DNA of 56,366 bases from Planctomycetia bacterium. Lineage in GTDB: Bacteria; Planctomycetota; Planctomycetia; Planctomycetales; Planctomycetaceae. Shown in pieces: positions 15,965-24,779 of this stretch (positions are counted from its first letter, which is position 1; each line of letters begins with the position of its first letter). The notes beneath the pieces were generated by a model. It was not told the DNA's origin. It was given only the letters and a program-made list of their open reading frames with translations, and did not search any database. The DNA is taken from NCBI GenBank assembly GCA_026400935.1, contig JAPLNX010000323.1, positions 1-56,366 on the forward strand, in the 5' to 3' direction. The translations under genes and the position numbers were made by a program.

Positions 15965-17206
15965 ATGATCGACAAGCACATTACGGTTGATGAAATCCGC
16001 TGGCGAAGCGTGCTGCCGTGGTTGAACCTGCTGCGGGTTCCCGATGTCGCCTTTCGGGCTCGAACCATCGTTGTGGCGACCCTCGCGGTGTTAGTTTTCG
16101 GACTTGGAAACGCCGCGTTTCGACAACTTCCGTGTGTCGTCTCGAAGGATACTGAGACGCTGTTCCCGGCATTGACCGACCTATCAAGGGCTGTTTCGGA
16201 AAATACTTTGGCGGCTTCTGGATCGGCCAACGATTCAAACACACTCGCTGGCCGCTGGCTGAGGCCAAGAAGGAGTGAGCCTGAAAACCGCCATCTAACC
16301 TGGAGCAGTTACTCTGGGTATGGCTGGATGGTCTGGCCGCTGGAGACGGTTTTCAGGCCCGCTCGCCGTCTCTTTGATTTCGGAAATAGCTGGTCCGAAG
16401 TTGCTACGGCTTGGATATCGCTGCTCTGGGCGTTGTTGGTGTGGGGCTTCTTCGGCGGAGCGTCATGCCGGGTGATGGCGATCCGGTTTGCTCGTGACGA
16501 ATCCGTTCCGCTTCGCACGGCGTTCCGTTTTTCCGCCCGGAACTGGCTTGGCTATCTCTACGGCCCGCTGCTGCCGCTGGTCGGAGTCGGAGTTCTGACG
16601 CTGATTGCCTTTAGCGTCGGTTGTGTGGAACGTTGGCTCGATTCTTCAAACGGAACTGTGCTGGCTGTCTTTGGCTTTGTTCCAACGCTGTGTGGCATTG
16701 CGATGGCATTCTTACTGGTACTGACAGCGGCGAGTTGGCCATTAATGACAGCGGCAATCAGCGCTGAAGGGAGCGATGGATTCGATGGCCTCAGCAGAGC
16801 CTTTGGTTATGTGTTCAATCGCTTCTGGAGTGTGTTAGGGCTGACCAGCCTGACTTGGATCGTCGGTTACTTTACGAGTTGCTTCATGCTTCTGTTTTTT
16901 GGAAGTGTCCACTGGCTGATTGACTGGAGCGTTGGCCCGTTGTCGAAAAATGATTCGGGAATGCTTTGGTGGGATGTCCTGAGCATCATCCAACTGGGCA
17001 TTTCCGTAAGCTTCTTTTGGTCAGCCGCTACTGTGATTTATTTCCTGCTGAGACAGAGCGAAGACGGGACGCCGCTCGATCAGGTTTATATGCTTGGGGC
17101 ACCGACTAAGTCGGAGTCGATGCCGGTGGTTGGCGTTGCGGCATCGCAGCAACCAGTAATTGAGCAGCCCTTGATCGAGCGTCCGCAAGCGGATGCCGGC
17201 CGATGA
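15965..17206 (+). CDS. Unknown multi-pass membrane protein of planctomycete type
   Basis: A 413-residue protein with about seven hydrophobic segments: one near residue 38 (IVVATLAVLVFGLG), two around 148-165, then GYLYGPLLPLVGVGVLTLIA, FGFVPTLCGIAMAFLLVLTA, a segment near 290-312, and one near 340-365. Between the first helices lies a polar stretch of about 90 residues. FRFSARNWLGYLYGP and the C-terminal QSEDGTPLDQVYM resemble conserved hypothetical membrane proteins I associate with planctomycetes; no function is known. The start at 15965 is supported by AGGAGG nine bases upstream. It is convergent with pyrG, separated by a hairpin repeat. Confidence 0.8.
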   Translation: MIDKHITVDEIRWRSVLPWLNLLRVPDVAFRARTIVVATLAVLVFGLGNAAFRQLPCVVSKDTETLFPALTDLSRAVSENTLAASGSANDSNTLAGRWLRPRRSEPENRHLTWSSYSGYGWMVWPLETVFRPARRLFDFGNSWSEVATAWISLLWALLVWGFFGGASCRVMAIRFARDESVPLRTAFRFSARNWLGYLYGPLLPLVGVGVLTLIAFSVGCVERWLDSSNGTVLAVFGFVPTLCGIAMAFLLVLTAASWPLMTAAISAEGSDGFDGLSRAFGYVFNRFWSVLGLTSLTWIVGYFTSCFMLLFFGSVHWLIDWSVGPLSKNDSGMLWWDVLSIIQLGISVSFFWSAATVIYFLLRQSEDGTPLDQVYMLGAPTKSESMPVVGVAASQQPVIEQPLIERPQADAGR

Positions 17207-17238
17207 GGCAGTGGCAAAGCCGTAGAGGTGACTCGAAA

Positions 17239-17271
17239 CCGTAGCCACAGGCGAGACGCTTGCGGCTACGG
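17239..17271. repeat. Hairpin repeat between convergent genes, possible terminator
   Basis: Inverted 15-bp arms CCGTAGCCACAGGCG and CGCTTGCGGCTACGG, two mismatches. It lies between the end of the membrane protein gene and the end of pyrG. It may act as a bidirectional transcription stop, but no T-run follows, so it is better described as a repeat. Confidence 0.7.
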
Positions 17272-17289
17272 GGGTGATGATAGTTCTTA

Positions 17290-18915
17290 TCAGCTCACTG
17301 GCATCTGCACGCGTTCTTGATGTCGTACCAGCGCAGCGGCGATGAAGCCTTGGAAGAGTGGGTGCGGGGCAAGCGGCTTCGATTTGAATTCAGGATGGAA
17401 CTGCACCGCGACAAACCACGGATGATCGGGGATCTCGATAATCTCGACTAATTTGCCATCTGGACTCGTTCCAGCCAGCATCAGCCCTGCCTGTTCAAAC
17501 TGGGATCTGTACTCTGGATTGAATTCATAACGATGGCGGTGACGTTCGGAGATTTGTGTCGCTTCATAGCAGTTTGCCGCATTGGATTCTGGATGCAACA
17601 CACACGGGTGAGCACCGAGCCTCATTGTCCCGCCACGATTCACGATCGTACGTTGCTCTTCCAGCATGCAGATCACCGGATGCGGTGTGTCGGAAGTGAA
17701 CTCGGTTGAGTCAGCTCCTTCTAAGCCAAGCACATTGCGAGCGTATTCGATCACAGCCGTCTGCATTCCGAGGCAAATTCCGAAATAAGGAATCTCGCAC
17801 TCGCGAGCGAACCGCACCGCTTGCACCTTCCCCTCGACACCACGCATGCCGAAACCGCCCGGCACAAGAATGCCATCGACTCCCTTGAGCAGCATTTCCG
17901 GTCCTTGTTGCTCAAGCTCTTCCGCTTCGATCCGCTTGATGATCACACGCGACGAATTCGCGGTGCCAGCGTGGTCGAGCGATTCATAGATCGATTTGTA
18001 AGCGTCGCGGTGTTCGATGTACTTGCCGACGACGGCGATCGTTACTTCGTGATCCGGGTGACGCATTTGGTGCATTAGGTCGCGCCAGTCAGACATATCC
18101 AGCGACCCGGCATTCAACTTCAAGCGATCAATAATGAGTTGATCCAAATTGTGATCAACGAGGCCCAGGGGCACTTCGTAGATCGAGAAAGTCTTATCGA
18201 CTTCCTCAATCACAGCCTTTTGCTCGACGTTGCAGAAATTGGCGATCTTTTTGATGTTGTCGTCACCCAGTGGGCGTTCGGTGCGAACCACGAGTATGTC
18301 GGGCTGAATACCGATTTGTCGCAGTAATCCGACGCTGTGCTGTGTCGGCTTGGTCTTCAGTTCCTTCGCTGCCTTGAGGTATGGCACGAGCGTGAGATGA
18401 ATGAAGAGGCAATTCTCTTTGCCGATTTCCAGCGGAATTTGGCGGATCGCTTCGAGGAACGGCTGACCTTCGATGTCTCCGACCGTGCCGCCGAGTTCAG
18501 TGATGACGACGTCCACATCAGGCCCGGACAAGCCACGCACTGCCGCTTTGATTTCGTCGGTGATGTGCGGAATCACCTGCACTGTCTTGCCGAGATATTC
18601 GCCGCGCCGTTCTTTCTCGATCACCTTCAGGTAAATCTGCCCGGTGGTGTAGTTCGATTTGCGGGTGAGCGGGCTGTTCGTGAAACGTTCGTAGTGGCCC
18701 AGGTCGAGATCTGTTTCCGAGCCGTCGTCCAGAACGTAGACCTCACCGTGCTCATAGGGATTCATCGTACCGGGATCGACGTTGATGTATGGGTCGAGCT
18801 TTTGCATTCGCACTCGTAACCCGCGTTTTTCCAGCAGACAGGCTATTGAAGCCGAAGTCAGCCCCTTACCTAGAGAACTCACCACACCGCCGGTCACGAA
18901 AATATGCTTAGACAT
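17290..18915 (-). CDS. pyrG: CTP synthase
   Basis: Makes CTP from UTP with ATP and glutamine. The 541 residues match the usual length. The synthetase half starts [20 protein letters not shown] and includes [40 protein letters not shown] and [20 protein letters not shown]. The C-terminal class I glutaminase has [12 protein letters not shown], the nucleophile C381 in YFGICLGMQ, and the His-Glu pair in [11 protein letters not shown]. It is followed by kdsB-independent DNA downstream, while kdsB lies upstream in order of coordinates on the same strand (kdsB transcribed first, 160 bp spacer holding a repeat). The pairing is logical because KdsB consumes CTP. Confidence 0.98.
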   Translation of the reverse strand: MSKHIFVTGGVVSSLGKGLTSASIACLLEKRGLRVRMQKLDPYINVDPGTMNPYEHGEVYVLDDGSETDLDLGHYERFTNSPLTRKSNYTTGQIYLKVIEKERRGEYLGKTVQVIPHITDEIKAAVRGLSGPDVDVVITELGGTVGDIEGQPFLEAIRQIPLEIGKENCLFIHLTLVPYLKAAKELKTKPTQHSVGLLRQIGIQPDILVVRTERPLGDDNIKKIANFCNVEQKAVIEEVDKTFSIYEVPLGLVDHNLDQLIIDRLKLNAGSLDMSDWRDLMHQMRHPDHEVTIAVVGKYIEHRDAYKSIYESLDHAGTANSSRVIIKRIEAEELEQQGPEMLLKGVDGILVPGGFGMRGVEGKVQAVRFARECEIPYFGICLGMQTAVIEYARNVLGLEGADSTEFTSDTPHPVICMLEEQRTIVNRGGTMRLGAHPCVLHPESNAANCYEATQISERHRHRYEFNPEYRSQFEQAGLMLAGTSPDGKLVEIIEIPDHPWFVAVQFHPEFKSKPLAPHPLFQGFIAAALVRHQERVQMPVS

Positions 18916-18953
18916 GGCTTCCTGTTGGCTCCATCCGAAATATCAAAGGCCGG

Positions 18954-19047
18954 GGGCAGGTACTTCAAAATTCCGTATTGCGGAGTTGGGATTCCAAAAG
19001 AGTCCCGCGATACATCCGCCTATTTTGAATTTAGAAGTGCCTGACCC
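18954..19047. repeat. Inverted repeat in the kdsB-pyrG spacer
   Basis: Left arm GGGCAGGTACTTCAAAATTC (18954-18973) and right arm GAATTTAGAAGTGCCTGACCC (19027-19047) are imperfect inverted copies. The middle carries a second small inverted pair (GTTGGGATTCC and GAGTCCCGC type). Same two-arm architecture as other repeats in the window. Confidence 0.75.
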
Positions 19048-19075
19048 TTATCTATCTGCGGTTCATTGCGGTTCA

Positions 19076-19828
19076 TCACAATTGGCTCTTTTGCCGAGTG
19101 ACAAAGCGAGCATAATCCTCGGGCGTGTCGATGCCAACCGATCGGTGAGCGACCTCACCGACAACGATCGTTTCGCCCGCTTCGAGCACGCGCAACTGTT
19201 CGAGCTTTTCTAAACGTTCTAACTTAGATGGTGGCAACGCCGTGAGTCGCAGCAGAAATTCGCGGCGGTAGGCGTAAACTCCCAAATGCAACCGCCACGG
19301 CGACTCGCTAGCTAGCAGTTCGTCGGAATCTCGGTCGCGACAGAACGGAATCGGGCAACGGCTGAAATACAAAGCTTGCCCTGCCGAGCCGCACACAACC
19401 TTCACGCACGATGGATCATCTAACTGTTCTCGCGACGTGATTGGCGTGCAAAGTGTGGCCATCGATGCGTTCGGATTTGCGGCCATCAGTTCCACCAACA
19501 AGTCGATACTCGCGGGATCAATCTCCGGCTCATCCCCTTGCACGTTGACGATGAGGTCCGATTGAGTGCAACAACGCTGTACCACTTCGGCAATTCGATC
19601 GGTCCCGCTTGGGTGCTCGCCTGTCATTTCACAACGGCCTCCGAAGCGTTGCACTGCTTCGACGATCTCCACGTTGTCCGCCGCGATGATCACTTCGGAG
19701 AGCGACTGCGCTCGTTTTGCTGCCTCCCACGTATATTGAAGCAGCGGCCGACCGGATTCACTAAGTAACAACTTTCGCGGCAATCGAGTGGAGTGCAAAC
19801 GAGCGGGAATGATCCCAGAAACGTTCAT
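19076..19828 (-). CDS. kdsB: 3-deoxy-manno-octulosonate cytidylyltransferase
   Basis: Activates Kdo with CTP to CMP-Kdo for attachment to lipid A. The 250-residue protein shows GIIPARLHSTRLPRKLLL (nucleotide-binding loop), EMTGEHPSGTDRIAEV, DLIVNVQGDEPEID, the substrate-site ALYFSRCPIPF, and HLGVYAYRREFLLR followed by LEKLEQLRVLEAG, ending in VGIDTPEDYARF. All are standard for KdsB. ATG at 19828 fits the family start exactly. Along with lpxD and lpxI elsewhere in the window it indicates a Gram-negative outer membrane with Kdo-bearing lipid A. Confidence 0.97.
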   Translation of the reverse strand: MNVSGIIPARLHSTRLPRKLLLSESGRPLLQYTWEAAKRAQSLSEVIIAADNVEIVEAVQRFGGRCEMTGEHPSGTDRIAEVVQRCCTQSDLIVNVQGDEPEIDPASIDLLVELMAANPNASMATLCTPITSREQLDDPSCVKVVCGSAGQALYFSRCPIPFCRDRDSDELLASESPWRLHLGVYAYRREFLLRLTALPPSKLERLEKLEQLRVLEAGETIVVGEVAHRSVGIDTPEDYARFVTRQKSQL

Positions 19829-19851
19829 AGTCTAGACCTCCGTCAGCAATG

Positions 19852-20808
19852 TCACTTCGCGGCTGCCAAATGTTTGTCAAACCAATCTGCAAACAGGTCA
19901 ACGTCCTTGAGCAACGTTGGCCAACCATGTCCTTGACCCGGGCGATTAACGAGTTCGTTCGGAACGCTTACCTCCTTAAGTTTCTCGATCATGACCTGTG
20001 CTTGCTGAATTGGCACAACTTTGTCGGCGTCGCCGTGAATGATGAGCGTCGGTGGATCGTCGGCACTGACGTGTGTAATCGGTGAAATCTCGCGACCGAT
20101 CCTCAGTAGTTTTTCGTCGTCGGTCACGCTGACAAATTTTTTGGCGGTCCCATCAAACTCACGGAAATCGAAAGGTGACGGCAGCCAAGCAAGCGGGCCT
20201 TTGCCGAGAGCGTTGATTCCTGGTTCGCCCCAGTTCAGAAAATCTGTCGGTGGATAAAAACAGCCAACCGCTTGCACACGACTCGACAGCCGATCGACCG
20301 GATCTTTTGCGTTCGGATCACCGTCTGTGCCGCTGGTTCCGATCATCAGCGATAAGTGCCCGCCTGCCGATCCGCCGGTGATCCCGATTCGCTTTGGGTC
20401 GATATGAAACTCATTCGCGCGGCTTCGAATGAACCTAACTGCGCGGTGCATGTCGGTCAGGACTTCCGGGATCGTGAACTTCGGCTGACTGCCGTGAACG
20501 ACGGCAAAGACCGTGTAGCCTCGCTTAAGGAACGGCAAATAACTGCCAGGATTCACTCCGCCATGATCCGAAAACCAACCACCACTCACAACGGCGATCA
20601 CCGCCGCACCGTTCGGCTTTTCTGTCGGTGTGAAGACATCGAGCGTCAGCGCGGTGCCGAACTTGCGACCGTAAATGACATCTTCTTGGCGAGTAAAAAT
20701 GTCCGAATCAGCAGCATTCAAAACGGTGAATGGTGATGCGACTGCTGAGAAAACGACTATGAGAAACAAACATCGCAAAGACAAACGGAATGTCGTTGAC
20801 GAGACCAT
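19852..20808 (-). CDS. Secreted alpha/beta-hydrolase (esterase/lipase family)
   Basis: A 318-residue hydrolase with an N-terminal signal peptide (RCLFLIVVFSAVASPFTVLNA, probable cut near residue 32-34). The fold elements are AAVIAVVSGGWFSDHGG (oxyanion-loop region), the nucleophile in RIGITGGSAGGHLSL, the aspartate in PPTLIIHGDADKVVPIQQA, and the histidine in GQGHGWPTL. It belongs to the BD-FAE/esterase group, found in secreted carbohydrate esterases, but the substrate cannot be told. It probably acts in the periplasm or outside. It ends 23 bp upstream of the kdsB start in the same orientation, so it may share a transcript with kdsB and pyrG. Confidence 0.85.
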   Translation of the reverse strand: MVSSTTFRLSLRCLFLIVVFSAVASPFTVLNAADSDIFTRQEDVIYGRKFGTALTLDVFTPTEKPNGAAVIAVVSGGWFSDHGGVNPGSYLPFLKRGYTVFAVVHGSQPKFTIPEVLTDMHRAVRFIRSRANEFHIDPKRIGITGGSAGGHLSLMIGTSGTDGDPNAKDPVDRLSSRVQAVGCFYPPTDFLNWGEPGINALGKGPLAWLPSPFDFREFDGTAKKFVSVTDDEKLLRIGREISPITHVSADDPPTLIIHGDADKVVPIQQAQVMIEKLKEVSVPNELVNRPGQGHGWPTLLKDVDLFADWFDKHLAAAK

Positions 20809-20895
20809 GATGTGGACTCCGATTGAGACTTAAGAAAGGTCGTCAAACGCTCAGCCACGATTCAAACAGGCGAGCGGATTACGTACCCTACGGGC

Positions 20896-22005
20896 TTAAC
20901 TCACGGAGACCAAGTCTGCGGCAAGAACAGGAGATGCGTTCGGCTCGATCCTCAACGATCCCAAGAGATCATCGAGTTCATCGAGGTTGCGGTTGACCGA
21001 CTCCAACGTCTCATCGAGCGTTGTTCTTTCGGCAATGTTCTCGAAATTAGCGTTCGGTTTTTCTGACTGACCGATAAGCAGACCATCGGCGACATCAGCG
21101 TTCGACAACGATTGCGAGATGGCCGCGATCCGCGTTTCGATGCTAAGAAATACCTCCACCAAATCGGGATCAAACTGAGTTCCCGCGCCGTTGCTTATCA
21201 TTTCTACGCATTCTTCATGCGGAAACGCAGGCTTGTAAACGCGTGGTGACGACAGTGCATCGTAGACGTCAGCGATCGCCACGATCCGAGCTGACAACGG
21301 AATCGCTGCGCCGTGCAGACCATACGGATAACCCTTGCCGTCCCAGCGTTCGTGGTGGTACAGCGCTATCTCGTGAGCCATCTGAAGGAAGTTGGACGAT
21401 CCGAGGCGTTTCTCAACTTGTGTAAGGCAATCGCTGCTGATGAGCGGATGCCGTTCCATTTCTCGACGTTCGGCGAGGGTCAGCGACCCCGGCTTTTGAA
21501 GGATTCGATCAGCAATTCCGACCTTGCCGATGTCATGCAACATGGCGCTCACTTCGATCAAACGTAAATACTCCGGTGTGATCAGGCTTTGAAACTTCAC
21601 GGTCTCACTCAATGCGGCGGTCAATTCTCGGGTGAAAAGTTTCATCCGCTGTAGATGTTGACCTGTCATCGCATCGCGTGATTCGGACAAATGAGCTAGG
21701 CCGAACATCACGGCTTGTTGGGTCCGAATCAGATCGTCTTTTACTTGTTGAGCTACAGCTTCAGCGTCAGCCTGACGTTGTCGCGTTGCATACCTTAGAC
21801 GCCATAGACCGGCGGTCAACAATACGCACTGAATGCCCACCGTGAGTAGCAAACTTGCGCCCAAGGCACTGGCGGACGTAGAACTCGAAAGTAACCAACT
21901 CGGCAACATCACCAGCCCGACTGCCAAACAAACAACCTGGCCAGCGATCAGCCAAGTGACAACGCGCCAAGGGTCATCGTGTTTATTGGTTTTGAAGACG
22001 GACAC
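20896..22005 (-). CDS. Membrane-anchored HD-GYP phosphodiesterase-like protein
   Basis: A 369-residue protein with two N-terminal membrane helices (near residues 14-36 and 47-68), a coiled linker (residues 75-105), and an HD-GYP domain of the c-di-GMP phosphodiesterase type. It keeps SRDAMTGQHLQRM, the HD pair in SAMLHDIGKVGI (H157, D158), HPLISSDCL, HHERWDGKGYP (GYP 225-227) and ARIVAIADVYDAL. The usual GTQFDPDLV follows. The C-terminal 90 residues are acidic and unlike any domain I recognise. No receiver domain is present. It may hydrolyse cyclic di-GMP at the membrane. No translational coupling to the esterase 90 bp downstream is visible. Confidence 0.88.
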   Translation of the reverse strand: MSVFKTNKHDDPWRVVTWLIAGQVVCLAVGLVMLPSWLLSSSTSASALGASLLLTVGIQCVLLTAGLWRLRYATRQRQADAEAVAQQVKDDLIRTQQAVMFGLAHLSESRDAMTGQHLQRMKLFTRELTAALSETVKFQSLITPEYLRLIEVSAMLHDIGKVGIADRILQKPGSLTLAERREMERHPLISSDCLTQVEKRLGSSNFLQMAHEIALYHHERWDGKGYPYGLHGAAIPLSARIVAIADVYDALSSPRVYKPAFPHEECVEMISNGAGTQFDPDLVEVFLSIETRIAAISQSLSNADVADGLLIGQSEKPNANFENIAERTTLDETLESVNRNLDELDDLLGSLRIEPNASPVLAADLVSVS

Positions 22006-22286
22006 AATCCTTATACCTGCTGAATTTCACAGTTAAGTTAAATTCGTCGCCACATGATTTCCGTGACCACCTATTTTGGATGAGCCGACTTCAGCGAGAA
22101 GTGTTGGAAATTCTCCTTCTTAGTTCGTCGGAATTGCTTCGCCAAAAAAGCCTGTTTGAGTCATAGCGATCGTTTGGCGAAATCTACGAATTGTGCCGGT
22201 TGCAACGTCTCGTTTTTCGCTGATTGACGCTGTGAAAATGCGACCTCTACAATTACACCCCATCTCACAGCCGAAGGAGCGTTTTC

Positions 22287-23246
22287 ATGCCCCACAAATT
22301 GATCATCGACGCCGACCCAGGCATCGGCGATGCGATCGCGATTGCGATTGCCATGCTCGATCCCGATGTTGATCTCATTGCTGTAACAGCAACGTCCGGC
22401 TGTGTCTCAGGCGTTACTGCCACGCGAAACTTGCAAGCAGTGATCGAATTAATTGATCCGCCGAGGTGGCCTCGCTTGGGCGCATCCGAGGCTCGGCTGC
22501 CTTCTCATGGAGGCGACTTGACTCGCGGTTACATCGCCCCAGCGTTACTCAACGGTAAGACCGGTTTGGGTGATAGCTCGATTCCCGTTGCCGAACTGCA
22601 TAAGCCGCATGACGCAATCAAGCTACTGATTGAACAAGCCCGATTGTTCCCACAAGAGATTACGCTGTTGACGCTCGGACCACTCACGAACGTGCTCACT
22701 GCCCAAGAACGTGATCCCGAGTTTTTGTCGTTATTGCGAGCGATCGTCTGCCTAGGTGGTTCGGTATCCGTCGGTGGTGACGCGACCGCAGCAGCGGAAT
22801 TCAACCTTCTGGCTGATCCTGAAGCGGCTCAAAAAGTATTGAAGTTTCCCGCAACGAAATTGCTCGTACCACTCGATGCGACGCAGCAAGTCATGCTCAA
22901 CTACGACCAGTTTTCGCGGCTTTTTGATGTTGGAATTTCGCGAGCCGGAAAAATCCTACTCGAATGGCTGCAGTTTGGCTTACGTGCTTCACATGAACAT
23001 CTCGGTATCGAAGGGTTTTCCTTGCGTGAGGTTGTCGCGCTCGTTGCTGTCGCTCAAGACCGACTGATTCAAACGGCCGCTCACGCGATTGACGTCGAAA
23101 CGCAATCGGGCATCTGTCGCGGAGTCACCGTCTTCGATCGCCGCACCTCACGCAAATGGCAGAGCAATATCGAAGTGGTGGAATCAGTCGATGTGCAAGG
23201 AGTGCTGGATTATTTCGGGCGGATGCTGCGGAGAACGGAAATCTAA
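22287..23246 (+). CDS. Nucleoside hydrolase-family protein with altered metal site
   Basis: A 319-residue protein with the inosine-uridine nucleoside hydrolase fold. The N-terminal motif is IIDADPGIGDAIAIA, where the family has DxDPGxDD; the first of the two final Asp residues is Gly here. ITLLTLGPLTNVLTA, IVCLGGSV and AAEFNLLADPEAAQKV match the family well. The usual C-terminal HDP motif, which supplies a calcium ligand and the catalytic His, is replaced by GFSLREVVALVAV. Two active-site positions are thus lost, so it may cleave a different substrate or be inactive. The start at 22287 has GAAGGAGCG upstream. No nucleoside transporter adjoins it. Confidence 0.8.
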   Translation: MPHKLIIDADPGIGDAIAIAIAMLDPDVDLIAVTATSGCVSGVTATRNLQAVIELIDPPRWPRLGASEARLPSHGGDLTRGYIAPALLNGKTGLGDSSIPVAELHKPHDAIKLLIEQARLFPQEITLLTLGPLTNVLTAQERDPEFLSLLRAIVCLGGSVSVGGDATAAAEFNLLADPEAAQKVLKFPATKLLVPLDATQQVMLNYDQFSRLFDVGISRAGKILLEWLQFGLRASHEHLGIEGFSLREVVALVAVAQDRLIQTAAHAIDVETQSGICRGVTVFDRRTSRKWQSNIEVVESVDVQGVLDYFGRMLRRTEI

Positions 23247-23421
23247 TCGCCAAACCTTTGTCGTCTCTTCGGTGCAAAAAACTCTTGCCACACGAAAACA
23301 TATAGAGCAACGGCATGCAAATGCATCCGCCGGTTGACGCTTTGGGACTGCTTGCAAAGGGCAGTTGAGAGTCGTTCTTAAGTTCGTACATGGTTCATCG
23401 AACACCAGGAGATTTGAGGGT

Positions 23422-24204
23422 ATGGAAATCATTGAAGCCGTGATTGCGTTGGTCACGTTGACGGTTATGGAAATCGTCCTGGGGATCGACAACATTATTT
23501 TCATCGCGATCCTGACTGACCGGCTTCCTCATGAGCAGCAGTCTTTGGCCCGCCGGTTGGGTTTGGCGGTGGCGATGGGTTCGCGAGTCGTGTTGTTGTT
23601 GGCTCTCAAGTGGTTAACGGGGATGATCGAACCGATATTTTCGTGGACGTCACTCGGACTTCCTCGTGGGCTTTTCCCGGCAGAGACACAGGCGTTTGTT
23701 GAACTCAACGGAGTTTCAGTTCGGGATTTGTTGTTGCTGATCGGCGGAGTGTTTTTGATTTTTAAGAGTGTTCATGAGATTCACGCAAAGATGGAACGCG
23801 GCAGTGAATTGGGACCGCTGACCAAAACTCTGACGCTACGACGAGTCATTGCTGAGATTGCCGTGATGGATATTGTTTTTTCGCTGGATTCGGTCATCAC
23901 GGCGATCGGCATGGCGAGGCATTTGTGGGTGATGGTTGTGGCTGTAATGTTGGCGGTCGGTGTCATGATGGTTTTTGCTGACGGAATCAGCCAATTCATC
24001 GAGAGGCACCCGACTTTGAAGATGCTGGCGTTGAGCTTCCTGCTGCTGATCGGCGTAATGCTCGTCGCAGAAGCGATCGGCACGCACTTCAATAAAGGTT
24101 ACATCTACTTTGCAATGACGTTTTCGCTGATGGTCGAGTTTCTCAATATTCGTACGTCAGCTAAAGAGGCGGTCCGGAAACAGGCCGCGCGCCTTGATGA
24201 CTGA
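23422..24204 (+). CDS. TerC-family integral membrane protein
   Basis: A 260-residue protein with about seven to eight hydrophobic helices. Family segments are TVMEIVLGIDNIIFIAILTD and VMDIVFSLDSVITAIGMA, each with the acidic residues within membrane helices that characterise TerC/Alx/YkoY transporters; these are linked to manganese or other metal export and tellurite resistance. The frame extends to 23365, but ATG 23422 (MEIIEAVIALVTL) matches the family start and has AGGAGATTTGAGGG just upstream. A frameshifted VOC-family gene follows directly and may have been in the same operon. Substrate unknown. Confidence 0.9.
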   Translation: MEIIEAVIALVTLTVMEIVLGIDNIIFIAILTDRLPHEQQSLARRLGLAVAMGSRVVLLLALKWLTGMIEPIFSWTSLGLPRGLFPAETQAFVELNGVSVRDLLLLIGGVFLIFKSVHEIHAKMERGSELGPLTKTLTLRRVIAEIAVMDIVFSLDSVITAIGMARHLWVMVVAVMLAVGVMMVFADGISQFIERHPTLKMLALSFLLLIGVMLVAEAIGTHFNKGYIYFAMTFSLMVEFLNIRTSAKEAVRKQAARLDD

Positions 24205-24619
24205 ATTCGATTGAGGAGATCTCCATAATCAGTGACCTTTGCGAAAGCCAGATTGGCCAAATCGCAATCATTGTGCCTGACCTGCCGCAGGCGATTGCCT
24301 TTTATCGTGACTCTTTGGGCCTACGATTGCTGTTTGAGGTGCCACGCATGGCTTTCTTTGACTGTGGTGTGGTGTAGTTCGATTGATGCTTGGGCTTCCG
24401 GAAACCTCCGCGTTCGATCATCCAAGTTCAATACGGTATTTCAAGGTTTCCGATTTACGAGTGACTCATCAAACGCTGGTGTCTCGCGGTGTGCAGTTCA
24501 GTGCGTTGCCACATTTGGCTGCCAAGATGCCGGATCACGAGCTCTGGCTGGCATTCTTTCGTGACCTGGATGGCAACACGCTCGCATTGATGAGCGAGAA
24601 AAAGGCTTGTGGAGTCTAA
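24201..24619 (+). pseudogene. Frameshifted glyoxalase/VOC-family gene
   Basis: Two frames together make one VOC-superfamily protein. In frame 3, IGQIAIIVPDLPQAIAFYRD followed by SLGLRLLFEVPRMAFFDCG runs to a TAG near 24375. In frame 2, RLMLGLPETSAFDHPSSIRY and FRDLDGNTLALMSEKKACGV continue to a stop at 24617-24619. Removing five bases (TGTAG) from GGTGTGGTGTAGTTCG gives a continuous reading GVVRLMLG. The 5' half also lacks an ATG: the expected start position reads ATA ATC. A GAGGAG lies upstream. The gene is therefore damaged both at the start codon and in the middle. Confidence 0.8.
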
Positions 24620-24779
24620 TGGTGGCGTCATCTTTCAGGGGCGTGCTCCGTCTCGACGCTTCGTACTAAATTCAGTAACACTCCCACAGTGAACGGACTG
24701 TGGCACGGCGGTTTGGCGTTGGTCGCTAACGGTGCTTGGAAGTTATTTTCGATCTCGTTGGATTTGGATGAACGGACTC

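Noticed and set aside
17239-17271. Rho-independent terminator after pyrG
   Set aside because: The hairpin lacks a T-run and resembles other repeats in the window, so it is listed as a repeat with only a possible terminator role.
22006-22286. Possible tRNA or riboswitch upstream of the nucleoside hydrolase-like gene
   Set aside because: No cloverleaf or known riboswitch core could be read; it is probably only a promoter region.
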